A stretch of 54,899 nt of DNA. Source: Burkholderiales bacterium. Its GTDB lineage: Bacteria > Pseudomonadota > Gammaproteobacteria > Burkholderiales > Burkholderiaceae_C. Location: the NCBI GenBank assembly GCA_026400275.1, contig JAPLPK010000072.1, positions 1 through 54,899 of the forward strand, given 5' to 3'. The notes below the pieces were generated by a model that was given only the letters and a program-made list of their open reading frames with translations, was not told the origin of the DNA and did not search any database. This document shows, one piece after another, positions 45,070 through 54,837 of this stretch. The stretch's first letter is position 1. Every line of letters starts with the position of its first letter. Both the position numbers and the translations under genes were made by a program.

Positions 45070-47183
45070 AGTAGCTCCTTGGCCCCAATCAGCCTGCTCT
45101 TGAGGTGGTCAAATTCGCGGTCACCGTCCAGGGTCTTGCGGTTGGTGGACAGGGCCATGGTGGCCTGCGTCCCGCCATCGCGGCGGCTGAGCCAGACCCA
45201 TACCCGGCGTTCACGTACGTACAACATGGCAAACACGCCCAGTATCAGGAAGGCACAGCCAAGATACACCACTTTTTTACCCGGCGCGCGCGCCACCTGG
45301 AACACACTGGCCTGCACCTGGTGAAAGTCAAGCAACTCAAACGCCATGGGTGCGGGGTAGAGCTGCACATCGCTCAGCGCCAATACGGCCTGGGTCATGA
45401 AGCCCTGGTTGTGGACATTGGGCTCCAGCGGAGGCAGGCCGGCTTTCTCCTGGCCGACCTGGGCCAATTCAAACAGCACGCCGTTCAGGATACGCACCAG
45501 CACCTCGCCGGCCCGTGGGCGCTCGGCTTCAGGCACATTGGCCTCGATGAAATCAGAAATTGCCTGCAACCCGCCCTTGGCCGTACCCGCTGCGGAGGGC
45601 GACTGCGCGCCAGCAAACAAGGCCATAGCCCGGCCGGCGGACACCGACAATTGCTGCGCCAGCTCAGGGCGGGACGGGTCCACCGCCTTGGCCGCATAGC
45701 GCTGCACCGCACGCTCACGCTGCACAGGATCGGCCAGGGCCGCACGCAAACGCTGGAAGCCGTCCATGCCACCTTGCTCGTCCGCCGGTATGCGCAGATA
45801 GCGGAAGGCATCGGCCGGGCTCTCGCGCACGCCCAACAGGAAGGCGGGGACACCGTCGCCGGTATCCACGGGCAGCATGTAGTTGTGGAATTCGCGGGCC
45901 TGGCCTGCAGCATCGCGCAGCTTGTAGCCGATGCTGGGGCCGACGTTACGCAGCACCTTCTGGGTTTGCGTCTTGTTCGCAGCCCCCAGGCGCGAGTCAA
46001 TGGAGTGGCGCAGGTCTACCTTGCGTGGGTCGGCACCGGAGCCGCCCGCATCGCCAAAATTCTCCACGTTGATCACCCGCAGCGCGGTGTATTCCAGCGT
46101 CAGCTTGTCACCGTCGATGCCGTGGCTCAGTGGGGTGTTGCCGCCAATCACACCATTAACCTCGAATGGCTTGTTGCTGACGACCATGGGCACGGCCCGA
46201 AGCTTGACCGACGAGCCGCCATCGTCAAAGCTGGACTGGTAAATCTCCACGCCCTTATAGCTGGCCGGATGGTTGACCTCGACCCGCGCCGGGATGGCGG
46301 CGCCGGTTTCCTTGTCATGGATGACGATATCGCTGGCAAACAGCTTAGGCATGCCGGTGGAGTAGTACTCGACGATGAACTTCTTCAGCTCAATGGCAAA
46401 CGGCAAGTCTTGCAGCACCACGCCATCGGCGCGGTTCAGGATGGCCACACTGGCCTGCGAGCCTTCGGCCACCAGGATATTGCCGCGAAACGTCGGGTTG
46501 TTCGGGCCCAAACGGTTGGCCTGCGGCACATCGGCAATCAATCCACCGCCGGTGTAGACCGACTTGCCATTCAGCAGCATTTGCGCCTTCACCACCAAAT
46601 CACCATCGGACAGCCCCCCCAGGCAAATCAGCACGATGGCACTGTGTGCGGCGATGTAGCCCAGCTTGTTGGCCGCGCCGGCCTTGGCTGCCACCATCCA
46701 GCCATGGTCGCGCTGCTGCAGCTTGACCTTCCAGCCCCCGCTGACCAGAGTTTGCCCGATACGGCGTGCAGCCGCTTCGGGCTCTTCGTCAAGGGCCGCC
46801 TCAGCACGATGGCCAAACGCCCTCAAACTCTGTTCGCGGATGTTTTCCTTGTAGGCGCGCAGATCCACCAGTATCTTGGGTGTGCTGCGGGCGATGCACA
46901 GCGAGGTGCTGAGCACCAGGAACGCCAGGATCAGCATGAACCACCAGGCGCTGTAGATGGTGGTCAGGCTGGCTGCGGCAAACACTTGGGCCCAGAACGG
47001 CCCAAACTGGTTCACGTAGTTCACCAGCGGCTCTTGCTGCTTGAGCACAGTGCCGATGACGGAGGCAATGCAGATCACCGTCAGCAGAGAGATCGAAAAT
47101 CGCATCGACGACAGCAGCTCCACAGCAGAGCGCAGTGCCTGGGAGCCGGTTTTGACGCGAACGCCGTGGGTGGTAACGGTCAT
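45066..47183 (-). CDS. resB: ResB family cytochrome c biogenesis protein
   Basis: A 705-residue protein with the ResB pattern: membrane helices near residues 30-50, 85-105 and 180-200, a long periplasmic region (about 220-620) and a last helix near 640-660. The segment YKGVEIYQSSFDDGG is typical of the family. It works with CcsB to deliver and attach heme to apocytochromes c. It starts about 34 bases after a terminator-like hairpin downstream of the cytochrome c4 gene. So it may have its own promoter or depend on read-through. Confidence 0.92.
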   Translation of the reverse strand: MTVTTHGVRVKTGSQALRSAVELLSSMRFSISLLTVICIASVIGTVLKQQEPLVNYVNQFGPFWAQVFAAASLTTIYSAWWFMLILAFLVLSTSLCIARSTPKILVDLRAYKENIREQSLRAFGHRAEAALDEEPEAAARRIGQTLVSGGWKVKLQQRDHGWMVAAKAGAANKLGYIAAHSAIVLICLGGLSDGDLVVKAQMLLNGKSVYTGGGLIADVPQANRLGPNNPTFRGNILVAEGSQASVAILNRADGVVLQDLPFAIELKKFIVEYYSTGMPKLFASDIVIHDKETGAAIPARVEVNHPASYKGVEIYQSSFDDGGSSVKLRAVPMVVSNKPFEVNGVIGGNTPLSHGIDGDKLTLEYTALRVINVENFGDAGGSGADPRKVDLRHSIDSRLGAANKTQTQKVLRNVGPSIGYKLRDAAGQAREFHNYMLPVDTGDGVPAFLLGVRESPADAFRYLRIPADEQGGMDGFQRLRAALADPVQRERAVQRYAAKAVDPSRPELAQQLSVSAGRAMALFAGAQSPSAAGTAKGGLQAISDFIEANVPEAERPRAGEVLVRILNGVLFELAQVGQEKAGLPPLEPNVHNQGFMTQAVLALSDVQLYPAPMAFELLDFHQVQASVFQVARAPGKKVVYLGCAFLILGVFAMLYVRERRVWVWLSRRDGGTQATMALSTNRKTLDGDREFDHLKSRLIGAKELL

Positions 47184-47216
47184 GTGAAAGAGAGGGAAAC
47201 TGCGGTGGCAGGAATC

Positions 47217-47252
47217 AAAAAAGGCGGACCATCGAGGATGGCCCGCCTTTTA
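47217..47252 (-). terminator. Intrinsic terminator downstream of cytochrome c4 gene
   Basis: Complementary arms AAAGGCGG-A-CCATC and GATGG-C-CCGCCTTT with a 3-base loop and one mismatch; on the minus strand the stem is followed by a run of six T. It lies about 60 bases past the stop of the cytochrome gene and just before resB. Confidence 0.75.
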
Positions 47253-47313
47253 GGGTATCGGTGGCGTGCTTGGTTCCATCACAGAACCCGCACCAGGGCT
47301 TATCTCTAGGCAA

Positions 47314-47952
47314 TCAATGCAGGCCGGCCACGTAGTCGGCAACCGCCTTGATTTCACGGTCGTTCAGCTTGGCCGCTACCTGGGTCATCTGCAGGCTGTT
47401 ATTACGCACACCGTCACGGAACGAGGTCAGCTGTGCCGCCACATAGTCGGCGTGCTGACCGCCCAAACGGGGGTACTGTGCAGGAATGCCTGCGCCATTG
47501 GGGCTGTGGCAACCAGCGCAGGCGGCGATCTGGCGGTCGGCAATGCCACCACGGTAGATGCGCTCACCCAATGCGACCAGTTCCTTGTCCTTGGCGAAGC
47601 CAGGTTTGGTCTTCTTGGTGGTAACCCAGTAGGCGATATTGCGCATGTCCTCATCGCTGAGAGTGCTGGCAAAGCCTTTCATGATGGCATTGTTGCGCTT
47701 GCCGGACTTGAACTCCTGCAGCTGCTTCACCAGGTACTGAGGATGCTGCTGGGCCAGCTTGGGATTGGCCGGAACGCCTGAATTACCGTCGGCGCCATGG
47801 CAGGCTGCGCATACCGCCGTGAAGCTTGCCTCGCCTTTGACCAAATCCGGCTTCGCTGCCGCCGATGCTGGGGCGGCCGCTTCGGCCGCTGTGGCTGAGA
47901 ACATGGGTACGGCCAGAGCGACGGCGGTAAGCAAGGAGACAAGAAGCTTCAT
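47314..47952 (-). CDS. Diheme cytochrome c4
   Basis: A 212-residue periplasmic protein with signal peptide (cleaved near ATA, residue ~22) and two c-type heme sites, CAACH at 48-52 and CAGCH at 145-149. Each half has a downstream axial Met candidate (NAIMKGF, SLQMTQV), the pattern of cytochrome c4, an electron carrier to terminal oxidases. It is next to the ResB/CcsB system that would mature it. It is divergent from engB with a 95-base gap that should contain both promoters. Confidence 0.94.
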   Translation of the reverse strand: MKLLVSLLTAVALAVPMFSATAAEAAAPASAAAKPDLVKGEASFTAVCAACHGADGNSGVPANPKLAQQHPQYLVKQLQEFKSGKRNNAIMKGFASTLSDEDMRNIAYWVTTKKTKPGFAKDKELVALGERIYRGGIADRQIAACAGCHSPNGAGIPAQYPRLGGQHADYVAAQLTSFRDGVRNNSLQMTQVAAKLNDREIKAVADYVAGLH

Positions 47953-48047
47953 ATCGTGTTTCTTATTAATGTCTGTTCGTGTGCATACAACCCGATGATT
48001 CTACAATGCGGGTCCGGTTCTCTCCATGAGAACCTCTTGAAGATCGC

Positions 48048-48818
48048 ATGATTCCTACCTCTACACCGCCCTCCGACGGCTCCGCGGCGAGCCCGTCCGG
48101 CGCGCCCCGCAGCCCTGCTGCACCTGCTACACCGGCACCCCCCGCCAAAAGCCAGGCCATCATCGCCTCGGGCTGGATGCACACGGCCAGGTTCCTGACC
48201 ACCGCACCGCAGCTGCACCATTTGCCGCCGCTGACCGTGCCCGAGATCGCCTTCGTGGGCCGCTCCAATGCAGGCAAGTCCACCTGTATCAACACGCTGA
48301 CCCAACAAAAACAGCTGGCATACGCCTCCAAGAAACCCGGCCGCACCCAGCACATCAACCTGTTCAGTCTGGGCAAACAGGGCGTGATGGACGCTGTGCT
48401 GGCCGACCTACCCGGCTATGGCTACGCAGCCGTGCCCAAAGCCGACAAGATCCGTTGGCAACAGGTGATGGCCAACTACCTGGTCACCCGGGAAAACCTG
48501 GTGGGCATCGTGATGATGTGCGACCCGCGCCACGGCCTCACCGAGCTGGACGAAATCCTGCTGGACATCGTGCGCCCACGCGTGGTGGAGGGGCTGAAGT
48601 TCCTGATCCTGCTGACCAAGGCCGACAAGCTGAACCGTGAAGAGTCCACCAAGGCCCTGTCCATCGCGCGCCTGCAGGCCGGTGGCGGCGAGGTAAAGCT
48701 GTTCTCAGCGCTGAAAAAGCGCGGCATTGACGAAGCCAGCCAGCTGCTCTGGGACTGGGCCCATCCAGCCACGCCACAAGGCTCAACCCTGCCGCAAGAG
48801 CCGGCCGAAGAAGAATAG
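48048..48818 (+). CDS. engB: Ribosome biogenesis GTP-binding protein EngB (YihA)
   Basis: A 256-residue GTPase needed for large ribosomal subunit maturation. G1 is GRSNAGKST at about 71-79, G3 is DLPGYG and G4 is TKAD. The first ~40 residues are Pro/Ala/Ser-rich and not conserved. ATG at 48048 is the first, but the M at residue 44 (MHTARFLTTAPQL) coincides with the usual family start, so the true start may be 48177. No strong ribosome site distinguishes the two. Confidence 0.94.
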   Translation: MIPTSTPPSDGSAASPSGAPRSPAAPATPAPPAKSQAIIASGWMHTARFLTTAPQLHHLPPLTVPEIAFVGRSNAGKSTCINTLTQQKQLAYASKKPGRTQHINLFSLGKQGVMDAVLADLPGYGYAAVPKADKIRWQQVMANYLVTRENLVGIVMMCDPRHGLTELDEILLDIVRPRVVEGLKFLILLTKADKLNREESTKALSIARLQAGGGEVKLFSALKKRGIDEASQLLWDWAHPATPQGSTLPQEPAEEE

Positions 48819-48825
48819 TCTTTTA

Positions 48826-48875
48826 GGCCTCTAGCGCAGGTAGCACCTGCGCTAGCAGCTCCTAAAAACAGAGCA
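48826..48875 (+). repeat. Interspersed hairpin repeat between engB and acyltransferase
   Basis: Core GCGCA-N9-TGCGC at 48834-48852, extended here to a perfect 11-bp stem with a 3-base loop (48831-48855), then AGCAGCT. It sits between two convergent genes and is a good bidirectional terminator candidate. Confidence 0.85.
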
Positions 48876-48878
48876 AAC

Positions 48879-49748
48879 TCAGTACACCTCGGCCGATCTT
48901 TCGGGCCGGGTCTTGAAACGTTTGTGCACCCAAAAGTACTGCTCGGGCATGCGGAGGATGTAGTCCTGCAGGCGCTGGTTCATCAGTGCCGTATCCGCCT
49001 CTACATCGTTCGTGGGGTAGTCCGTCCAGGCCGGCAGTATCTGCACCTCATAACCCTGTGGCGTCATGCGCGTCAGCACCGGCACCACCTTGGCCCGGCC
49101 CAGGCGGGCAAAGCGTGGCAACGACGGTACAGTGGCGGCCAGCACACCAAAGAAGGGGACGAAGAACGCATCTTTGGCACCGAAGTCCATATCGGGCAGC
49201 AGATACAGCGGTTGACCTTTGCGCAGCGACGCCACGATATCCTTTACCCCCTGACTACGGTCAAACAAACGGGCATTGCCAAAGCGCTGGCGCCCGCGGG
49301 CAATCCATCCATCCATGATTTTGTTGGACTGCGGGGTGAAAATCGTATTGAAATCGCGCGGCACCTGCTGGGACAGCGCGGTCGCCCCCGCATCCAGCCC
49401 CACAAAATGCGGCGCAAACAAAACGGCGGGCGCGTCGCCCTCCAACTGGGCCACATCGCCAGTCAGCCTCAAGCGGCGTAAAGTCCGCGCAGGCGAACCG
49501 CTCCAAAGCCAACCACGGTCCAGCCACGCCTGGGTAAAGTGCACGAATATTTTGCGCACCAGCATACGCCGATCCTGCACAGAGCGCTCCGGAAAGCATA
49601 GCGCCAAATTGGTCATCGCCACCGCGCGCCGACTGGCCAGCAGCCCGTACAAAAGCATGCCCAAAGCCCAACCGATGGCACGCAACCAGGACAAGGGCAA
49701 GCGCGCCAGCAGGCGCATCACAACAATCACAGCATGGGACAACATCAA
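48879..49748 (-). CDS. LpxL/HtrB-type lipid A acyltransferase
   Basis: A 289-residue membrane-anchored acyltransferase of the LpxL/LpxM family, which adds secondary acyl chains to lipid A. It has an N-terminal membrane helix, the catalytic HX4D motif in FAPHFVGLDA and the segment LLPDMDFGAKDAFFVPFFG. The gene follows a similar but distinct acyltransferase gene by ten bases. Which of the two is LpxL and which LpxM cannot be told here. Confidence 0.9.
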   Translation of the reverse strand: MMLSHAVIVVMRLLARLPLSWLRAIGWALGMLLYGLLASRRAVAMTNLALCFPERSVQDRRMLVRKIFVHFTQAWLDRGWLWSGSPARTLRRLRLTGDVAQLEGDAPAVLFAPHFVGLDAGATALSQQVPRDFNTIFTPQSNKIMDGWIARGRQRFGNARLFDRSQGVKDIVASLRKGQPLYLLPDMDFGAKDAFFVPFFGVLAATVPSLPRFARLGRAKVVPVLTRMTPQGYEVQILPAWTDYPTNDVEADTALMNQRLQDYILRMPEQYFWVHKRFKTRPERSAEVY

Positions 49749-49758
49749 CGCTCCAGAA

Positions 49759-50613
49759 TCAGGCCAAGGGCGGGGTTTCTTTGCGCGGCTGCTTGTAGCG
49801 CGCGTAACTCCAGAGGTACATGCCGGGACGCTGGCGAATCAGCGCTTCCATCGCCTGGTTCAGCGCGGTAGCAGCCACTTCATCACCCTGGTCCAGCGGT
49901 AATTGCAGGGAGTGCACATGAATGACATAGCCACGCCCCCAGGGCATACGGTCACCTAAGGCTACCAGGATTGGGGCCCCGGTTTGGCGCGCCAAACGTA
50001 AAGCCAAGGTCATGGTGTAGGCCGGGCGGCCAAAGAACGGCGCCCATACCCCCTGCCCTTCACCGGGCACCTGGTCGGGCAGCATGCCAACCACGCGGCC
50101 CTGCCTCAGCGATTTGAGGATCATGCGCACGCCAGCGGTGGTGGTGGGCGCGGCTTCCAGTCCCGGCGCCGAGCGGGCATCTTTCAGCAAGCCGTCGAGC
50201 CAGGCGAATTTGGAGGGCTTGTACAGAATCGTCATATCACCGTACTGCGCGGAAAAGCGCGCGGCATGCGCCTGCGGCACAACTTCAAAGCTGCCCACAT
50301 GGGGCGTCATGAAGACCAGGCCTTTGCCCTGGGCCAGTGCGGCCTCCAGCAGTTCCACTCCCTGCCAGGTGATCTTGGGCAGTTTCTGCGCCCGTGGACG
50401 CAACCACAGCCAGGGCAGCTCGGTCACCAACTTACCGGCTTCGGCAATCGCGCGACGCGCTTGGCGCGGCGCAATGCCAGCCTGGGCTACGTTCTCACGA
50501 AAGCGCCTGCGGTAGGTGGGCGAAGCCAGGTAAGCCACCCAGCCCAGCAGTGCGCCCACCATGTGCAACACCGACAGAGGCAAATAAGCAGACCATCGAA
50601 ATATCAGGGACAT
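49759..50613 (-). CDS. LpxL-family acyltransferase (second copy)
   Basis: A 284-residue LpxL-family protein with N-terminal hydrophobic region, HX4E in MTPHVGSFE and the segment [19 protein letters not shown]. The acidic residue differs from the Asp of its neighbour. I use ATG at 50611-50613 ([12 protein letters not shown]); the longer upstream frame reads through the divergent metK leader and has no family similarity. It is divergent from metK with a 151-base gap. Confidence 0.9.
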   Translation of the reverse strand: MSLIFRWSAYLPLSVLHMVGALLGWVAYLASPTYRRRFRENVAQAGIAPRQARRAIAEAGKLVTELPWLWLRPRAQKLPKITWQGVELLEAALAQGKGLVFMTPHVGSFEVVPQAHAARFSAQYGDMTILYKPSKFAWLDGLLKDARSAPGLEAAPTTTAGVRMILKSLRQGRVVGMLPDQVPGEGQGVWAPFFGRPAYTMTLALRLARQTGAPILVALGDRMPWGRGYVIHVHSLQLPLDQGDEVAATALNQAMEALIRQRPGMYLWSYARYKQPRKETPPLA

Positions 50614-50764
50614 AAAACTAGGCAGTAAAATAAAAACTGTCGCTGAGTTAATTGAACTACTTGCAGGGCGACTTAAAACACATCTGCTAAAGCGTTCGCC
50701 AAGGCCCCAAGCTAGAAGCAACGCATCCCGTGTATTGTCTTCAAAACGAAGGAGCTTAATCAAA
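50614..50764 (+). promoter_or_regulatory. metK leader / divergent promoter region
   Basis: This gap must hold the metK promoter and that of the acyltransferase pair. A possible hairpin with arms GCGTT (50693-50697) and AACGC (50720-50724) lies in the metK leader, and AAGGAG about ten bases before the ATG is a strong ribosome site. I cannot match it to any known SAM or SAH riboswitch. Confidence 0.35.
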
Positions 50765-51946
50765 ATGGCGAACGACTTCCTCTTTACCTCCGAATCCGTC
50801 TCCGAAGGCCATCCCGACAAGGTAGCCGACCAGATCTCTGACGCGATTCTGGACGCTATCTTCAAACAAGACCCGCTGAGCCGCGTCGCCGCAGAGACGC
50901 TGACCAACACCGGCCTAGTCGTGCTGGCCGGTGAGATCACCACCAACGCGCATGTGGACTACATCCAGGTGGCGCGCGACACTATCAAGCGCATCGGCTA
51001 CGACAACACCGAATACGGCATCGACCACAAGGGTTGCGCGGTCATGGTTTGCTATGACAAGCAGAGCAACGACATCGCCCAAGGCGTGGACCACGCGAGC
51101 GACGACCACCTGAACACCGGCGCCGGCGACCAGGGCCTGATGTTCGGCTACGCCTGCAATGAGACGCCCGAGCTGATGCCCGCGCCTATCTACTACGCAC
51201 ACCGCCTGGTTGAGCGCCAGGCCCAGTTGCGCAAAGACGGCCGCCTGCCCTTCCTGCGCCCCGACGCGAAGAGCCAGGTGACCATGCGCTACGTGGACGG
51301 CAAACCGCACAGCATCGACACAGTGGTGCTGTCCACCCAGCACAGCCCGGACCAGAGCGAGACCGACAAGAAGATGAAGGCCTCGTTTACCGAGGCCATC
51401 ATCGAAGAAATCATCAAACCCGTGCTGCCTAAAGAGTGGCTGCTGGACACCAAGTACCTGATCAACCCCACCGGCCGCTTCGTCATCGGAGGCCCACAAG
51501 GTGACTGCGGCTTGACCGGTCGCAAGATCATTGTGGACACCTACGGCGGCGCCTGCCCGCACGGCGGTGGCGCATTCAGCGGCAAAGACCCCACGAAGGT
51601 GGACCGCTCGGCAGCCTACGCGGCCCGCTATGTGGCCAAGAACATCGTGGCCGCCGGCCTGGCGCGCCAGTGCCAGATCCAGGTGGCCTACGCCATCGGC
51701 GTGGCACGTCCGATGAACGTCACCGTCTACACCGAAGGCACGGGCGTGATTCCTGACGAGCAGATCGCCGCCCTGGTGAACGAGCACTTCGACCTGCGCC
51801 CCAAGGGCATCATCCAGATGCTGGACCTGCTGCGCCCAATCTACGAAAAGACCGCAGCCTACGGCCACTTCGGCCGCGAAGAACCCGAGTTCACCTGGGA
51901 GCGCACTGACAAAGCAGCCGCACTACGGGCCGCAGCAGGCCTGTAA
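50765..51946 (+). CDS. metK: S-adenosylmethionine synthase
   Basis: MetK makes S-adenosylmethionine from methionine and ATP. The 393-residue protein has [15 protein letters not shown] at the N-terminus, [12 protein letters not shown], the P-loop-like [16 protein letters not shown] and the final segment [14 protein letters not shown] at 50765 gives the usual [11 protein letters not shown] start with AAGGAG upstream; an earlier in-frame start (50735) would add ten residues. Confidence 0.97.
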   Translation: MANDFLFTSESVSEGHPDKVADQISDAILDAIFKQDPLSRVAAETLTNTGLVVLAGEITTNAHVDYIQVARDTIKRIGYDNTEYGIDHKGCAVMVCYDKQSNDIAQGVDHASDDHLNTGAGDQGLMFGYACNETPELMPAPIYYAHRLVERQAQLRKDGRLPFLRPDAKSQVTMRYVDGKPHSIDTVVLSTQHSPDQSETDKKMKASFTEAIIEEIIKPVLPKEWLLDTKYLINPTGRFVIGGPQGDCGLTGRKIIVDTYGGACPHGGGAFSGKDPTKVDRSAAYAARYVAKNIVAAGLARQCQIQVAYAIGVARPMNVTVYTEGTGVIPDEQIAALVNEHFDLRPKGIIQMLDLLRPIYEKTAAYGHFGREEPEFTWERTDKAAALRAAAGL

Positions 51947-51954
51947 AGACCTCC

Positions 51955-52341
51955 GTGGCACGCACAGCAGCACGCCGTTGGGGCGCGCTGGGTCCATGGG
52001 ATGCCTTGCGGCAGCCCCTGCCGCGCAAATTGCTGATCCTGGGTCCGCAAGGCCTGGGTGATGCAATTGCCCTGCTGCCCGCGTTGCGCATGCTGCAGCG
52101 CCACGTCAAGATAGACATCAGCTGGACGGGCAGCCGCACCCACCAGCACCAGGCAGCAGTTGTGGACGCAAGTGATTTCATTCCACTCGACGCGGACCAA
52201 ACCACAACCTGTTTTGACCCGCCGCAAAGAGTGGAAATACGAATGAACCTGCGAGCACCCGCAGTACGCCGCACGCATATCCGTCCGACCGCTACGACTC
52301 GTCGCCCTATGCCTGCATGCACGACCTGTTACCAAGAGTGA
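51955..52341 (+). pseudogene. Remnant resembling N-terminus of family 9 glycosyltransferase
   Basis: A GTG-started frame of 128 codons. Residues 24-50 (KLLILGPQGLGDAIALLPAL then RMLQRHV) look like the start of GT9 heptosyltransferases (ADP-heptose:LPS type), whose proteins are 320-360 residues. After about residue 75 the sequence loses family character and becomes Arg/Thr/Pro-rich. The remaining bases up to 52482 contain no other convincing gene. I read the whole 51947-52482 gap (536 bases) as the decayed 5' part of a glycosyltransferase gene. It could instead be a short expressed protein of new function. Confidence 0.4.
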
Positions 52342-52482
52342 TCGCACCAACAATACCTGCAATGCCAAGCGACGGCATCCAGCTACAAGCCACTCCACCA
52401 AGGTGCCTGATGAGCAAGACCCAGTTCAACGATGTTGCCGGCGACACCTCAAGCTACGCGGGCAGCACGGCCCCCTCGCCCC

Positions 52483-53706
52483 ATGAACCCTAACGCCGCC
52501 CAACTATGGGTCGCGCCCCGCTGGGCCCTGGCCATATTGCTGGCGGTGCTGGGCATGCTGGGGCCTTTTTCCATCGACACCTTCATACCCGCATTCGACG
52601 GAATAGCCAACTCCTTGGGGGCCTCGCCGGCACAGATGCAGCAGACGCTGTCGGCCTATCTGTTTGGCTTTGCCTTCATGAATCTGTTCCACGGAGCGTT
52701 GTCCGACAGCTTCGGCAGGCGTCCGGTGGTACTGACCGGGTTGGCGGTCTTCACGGTGGCCAGCATGGGCTGTGCGCTGTCGCAAAACATTGGGCAACTG
52801 GTGTTCTTCCGCGCGCTGCAAGGCCTTTCCACCGGCGCGGGCATCGTGGTATCGCGCGCCGTAGTCCGCGATATGTTTCCACCGGCGCAGGCACAAAAGG
52901 TGATGAGCCAGGTCACCATCTACTTTGGTGTGGCGCCTGCCATTGCGCCCATCATCGGGGGGTGGCTATTCGTTCACCTGGGTTGGCACAGCATCTTCTG
53001 GTTTCTGGCGGGCGTTGGATTGCTACTGTGGATCTCCAACTTCCGTTATCTGCCGGAAACCCTGGACCCGGCCCAGCGCCAGCCCTTCAATGCACGGCAT
53101 CTGCTTCAGGGCTATGGCGAGCTGTGCTCCAACCCGCGCTTTCTGCTGCTGGCACTGGCCAGCGGCATTCCGTTCAACGGCATGTTTTTGTACGTGCTGT
53201 CCGCACCGGCCTTCCTGGGACAAATCCTGGAGCTACGGCCCACAGAATTCTTCTGGTTTTTTGTGCTGACCATCAGCGGCATCATGACGGGTGCATGGAT
53301 CAGCGGACGCATGGCAGGCAAGGTGCCACCCAAGACACAAATCCGCCATGGGTTTGCCATCATGGTGCTGGTGTCCGTCGGCAATGTGGTGGCCAATTTG
53401 CTGTTCAAAGCCCACGTGGCCTGGGCCCTGATTCCTGTGGCGATCTTCGCCCTGGGTTGGGCCATGATGGTGCCGGCCGTCACCCTGTTGGTGTTGGATC
53501 TCTACCCGGCGCGACGCGGCATGTCCTCGTCTCTGCAGGCCTGCATGGGTTCCATTGCCAATGGCTTGGTGGCAGGCATACTCGCGCCGCTGGTCATGCA
53601 TTCTGCGCAAGCCCTGGCACTGGCATCGCTAACCATGATGTCCATTGGCCTTATTGCCTGGGTGTGGCTACACCGGCGCTGGCCGGAAATCGGCCGCTCG
53701 GCCTGA
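52483..53706 (+). CDS. Bcr/CflA family drug-resistance transporter (MFS)
   Basis: A 407-residue MFS protein with twelve hydrophobic segments. It has the motif A-like GALSDSFGRRPVVLTGL between helices 2 and 3 and motif C-like VTIYFGVAPAIAPIIGGWLF, typical of Bcr/CflA (DHA1) exporters. I use ATG at 52483 (MNPNAAQLW) rather than one 17 codons upstream, because the added residues are Pro/Arg-rich and not conserved. Likely substrate range is drugs or small metabolites; not determinable here. It converges with galE, 16 bases apart. Confidence 0.92.
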   Translation: MNPNAAQLWVAPRWALAILLAVLGMLGPFSIDTFIPAFDGIANSLGASPAQMQQTLSAYLFGFAFMNLFHGALSDSFGRRPVVLTGLAVFTVASMGCALSQNIGQLVFFRALQGLSTGAGIVVSRAVVRDMFPPAQAQKVMSQVTIYFGVAPAIAPIIGGWLFVHLGWHSIFWFLAGVGLLLWISNFRYLPETLDPAQRQPFNARHLLQGYGELCSNPRFLLLALASGIPFNGMFLYVLSAPAFLGQILELRPTEFFWFFVLTISGIMTGAWISGRMAGKVPPKTQIRHGFAIMVLVSVGNVVANLLFKAHVAWALIPVAIFALGWAMMVPAVTLLVLDLYPARRGMSSSLQACMGSIANGLVAGILAPLVMHSAQALALASLTMMSIGLIAWVWLHRRWPEIGRSA

Positions 53707-53722
53707 TTGAAGGAAAGCGGCT

Positions 53723-54733
53723 TTAGGCCGCAAACCCACGCGGGTTCGCGCTTTGCCAACGCCAGGCATCGGCGCACATGGCATCCAGGCCCCGCTCGGC
53801 ACGCCAGCCCAGCAGCTCTGCTGCCGCATGCGGTTCGGCATAGCAAGCCGCCACATCGCCCGGGCGCCGAGCTGCAACTTGGTAAGGCACAGGCTTGCCG
53901 CTGGCCCGCTCAAAGGCTTTGACCATGTCGAGCACGCTATAGCCTATACCGGTGCCCAGATTCACCGTGAGGAAATCAGGCACGGACTGCAAACGCTCCA
54001 GCGCCTTCAAGTGGCCCACGGCCAGGTCCACCACGTGGATGTAATCACGCACACCGGTGCCATCGGGTGTGTCGTAATCGTTGCCCCATACATTCAAAAA
54101 CTCTCGCTGCCCCACAGCCACCTGGGCCACGAAAGGCATCAGGTTGTTGGGAATGCCGCGAGGATCCTCACCAATCAGGCCGCTGATGTGCGCCCCCACC
54201 GGGTTGAAGTAACGCAATATGCCAATGCGCCAGGACGCGTCGCTGCGGTGCAAGTCGCGCAGCAGATCTTCCACCATCAGCTTGCTACGGCCGTAAGGGT
54301 TGGTCGCGGACAGTGGATGGTCCTCGGTCAGCGGCAGCCGCTGCGGGTCTCCGTATACCGTGGCCGACGAACTGAACACCAACGTCTTCACGCCGCACTC
54401 GCCCATGGCCTCCAGAAGACGCAAAGTGCCCACCACATTGTTGTCGTAATAACGCAGGGGCTGCTGCACCGATTCGCCCACGGCCTTCAGGCCAGCGCAA
54501 TGGATAACGGCAGTAGCGCCGCTGCCACGCAGTGCCGCAACCAGTGCCGCACGGTCCCGGATGTCGCCCTCAATCACGTTAGGCGTCTTGCCAGTGATGC
54601 GTTCCACGCGCGCGAGGGACTCGGGCTGGCTGTTGCAGAAGTTGTCAAATACCGTGACGTCTTGCCCTGCATTCAGCAGTTCAACGCAGGTATGCGTTCC
54701 GATATAACCAGCACCACCCGTCACGAGAATCAT
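53723..54733 (-). CDS. galE: UDP-glucose 4-epimerase
   Basis: GalE interconverts UDP-glucose and UDP-galactose with NAD. The 336-residue protein has the Rossmann GGAGYIGTH at residues 7-15, the catalytic YGRSK (YxxxK) and the preceding Ser in [12 protein letters not shown], plus the substrate segment RYFNPVGAH. It supplies UDP-galactose for surface polysaccharide. Its start is 28 bases before a tRNA gene on the same strand. Confidence 0.96.
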   Translation of the reverse strand: MILVTGGAGYIGTHTCVELLNAGQDVTVFDNFCNSQPESLARVERITGKTPNVIEGDIRDRAALVAALRGSGATAVIHCAGLKAVGESVQQPLRYYDNNVVGTLRLLEAMGECGVKTLVFSSSATVYGDPQRLPLTEDHPLSATNPYGRSKLMVEDLLRDLHRSDASWRIGILRYFNPVGAHISGLIGEDPRGIPNNLMPFVAQVAVGQREFLNVWGNDYDTPDGTGVRDYIHVVDLAVGHLKALERLQSVPDFLTVNLGTGIGYSVLDMVKAFERASGKPVPYQVAARRPGDVAACYAEPHAAAELLGWRAERGLDAMCADAWRWQSANPRGFAA

Positions 54734-54760
54734 GGGAGCCTTTTCATGCGAAAGATGAAA

Positions 54761-54837
54761 TGGTAGGGCGTGAGTGACTTGAACACTCGACCAAAGGATT
54801 ATGAGTCCTCTGCTCTAACCAACTGAGCTAACGCCCC
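54761..54837 (-). tRNA. tRNA with CAU anticodon (Met, possibly Ile2)
   Basis: 77 bases including encoded CCA. On the minus strand the acceptor GGGGCGT pairs with ACGCCCT (one G-U), the D arm contains AGCTCAGTTGGTTAGAGC, the anticodon loop is CTCATAA (anticodon CAU) with stem GAGGA/TCCTT, and the T arm contains GTTCAAGTC. A CAU anticodon can mean elongator Met or, if C34 is modified by TilS, Ile2. The TTTGGTCG variable region resembles Ile2 tRNAs slightly more, so I leave this open. The 62 bases beyond it show nothing recognisable. Confidence 0.92.

Noticed and set aside
50614-50764. SAM or SAH riboswitch upstream of metK
   Set aside because: One weak hairpin can be drawn, but no known SAM/SAH aptamer core could be matched by eye.
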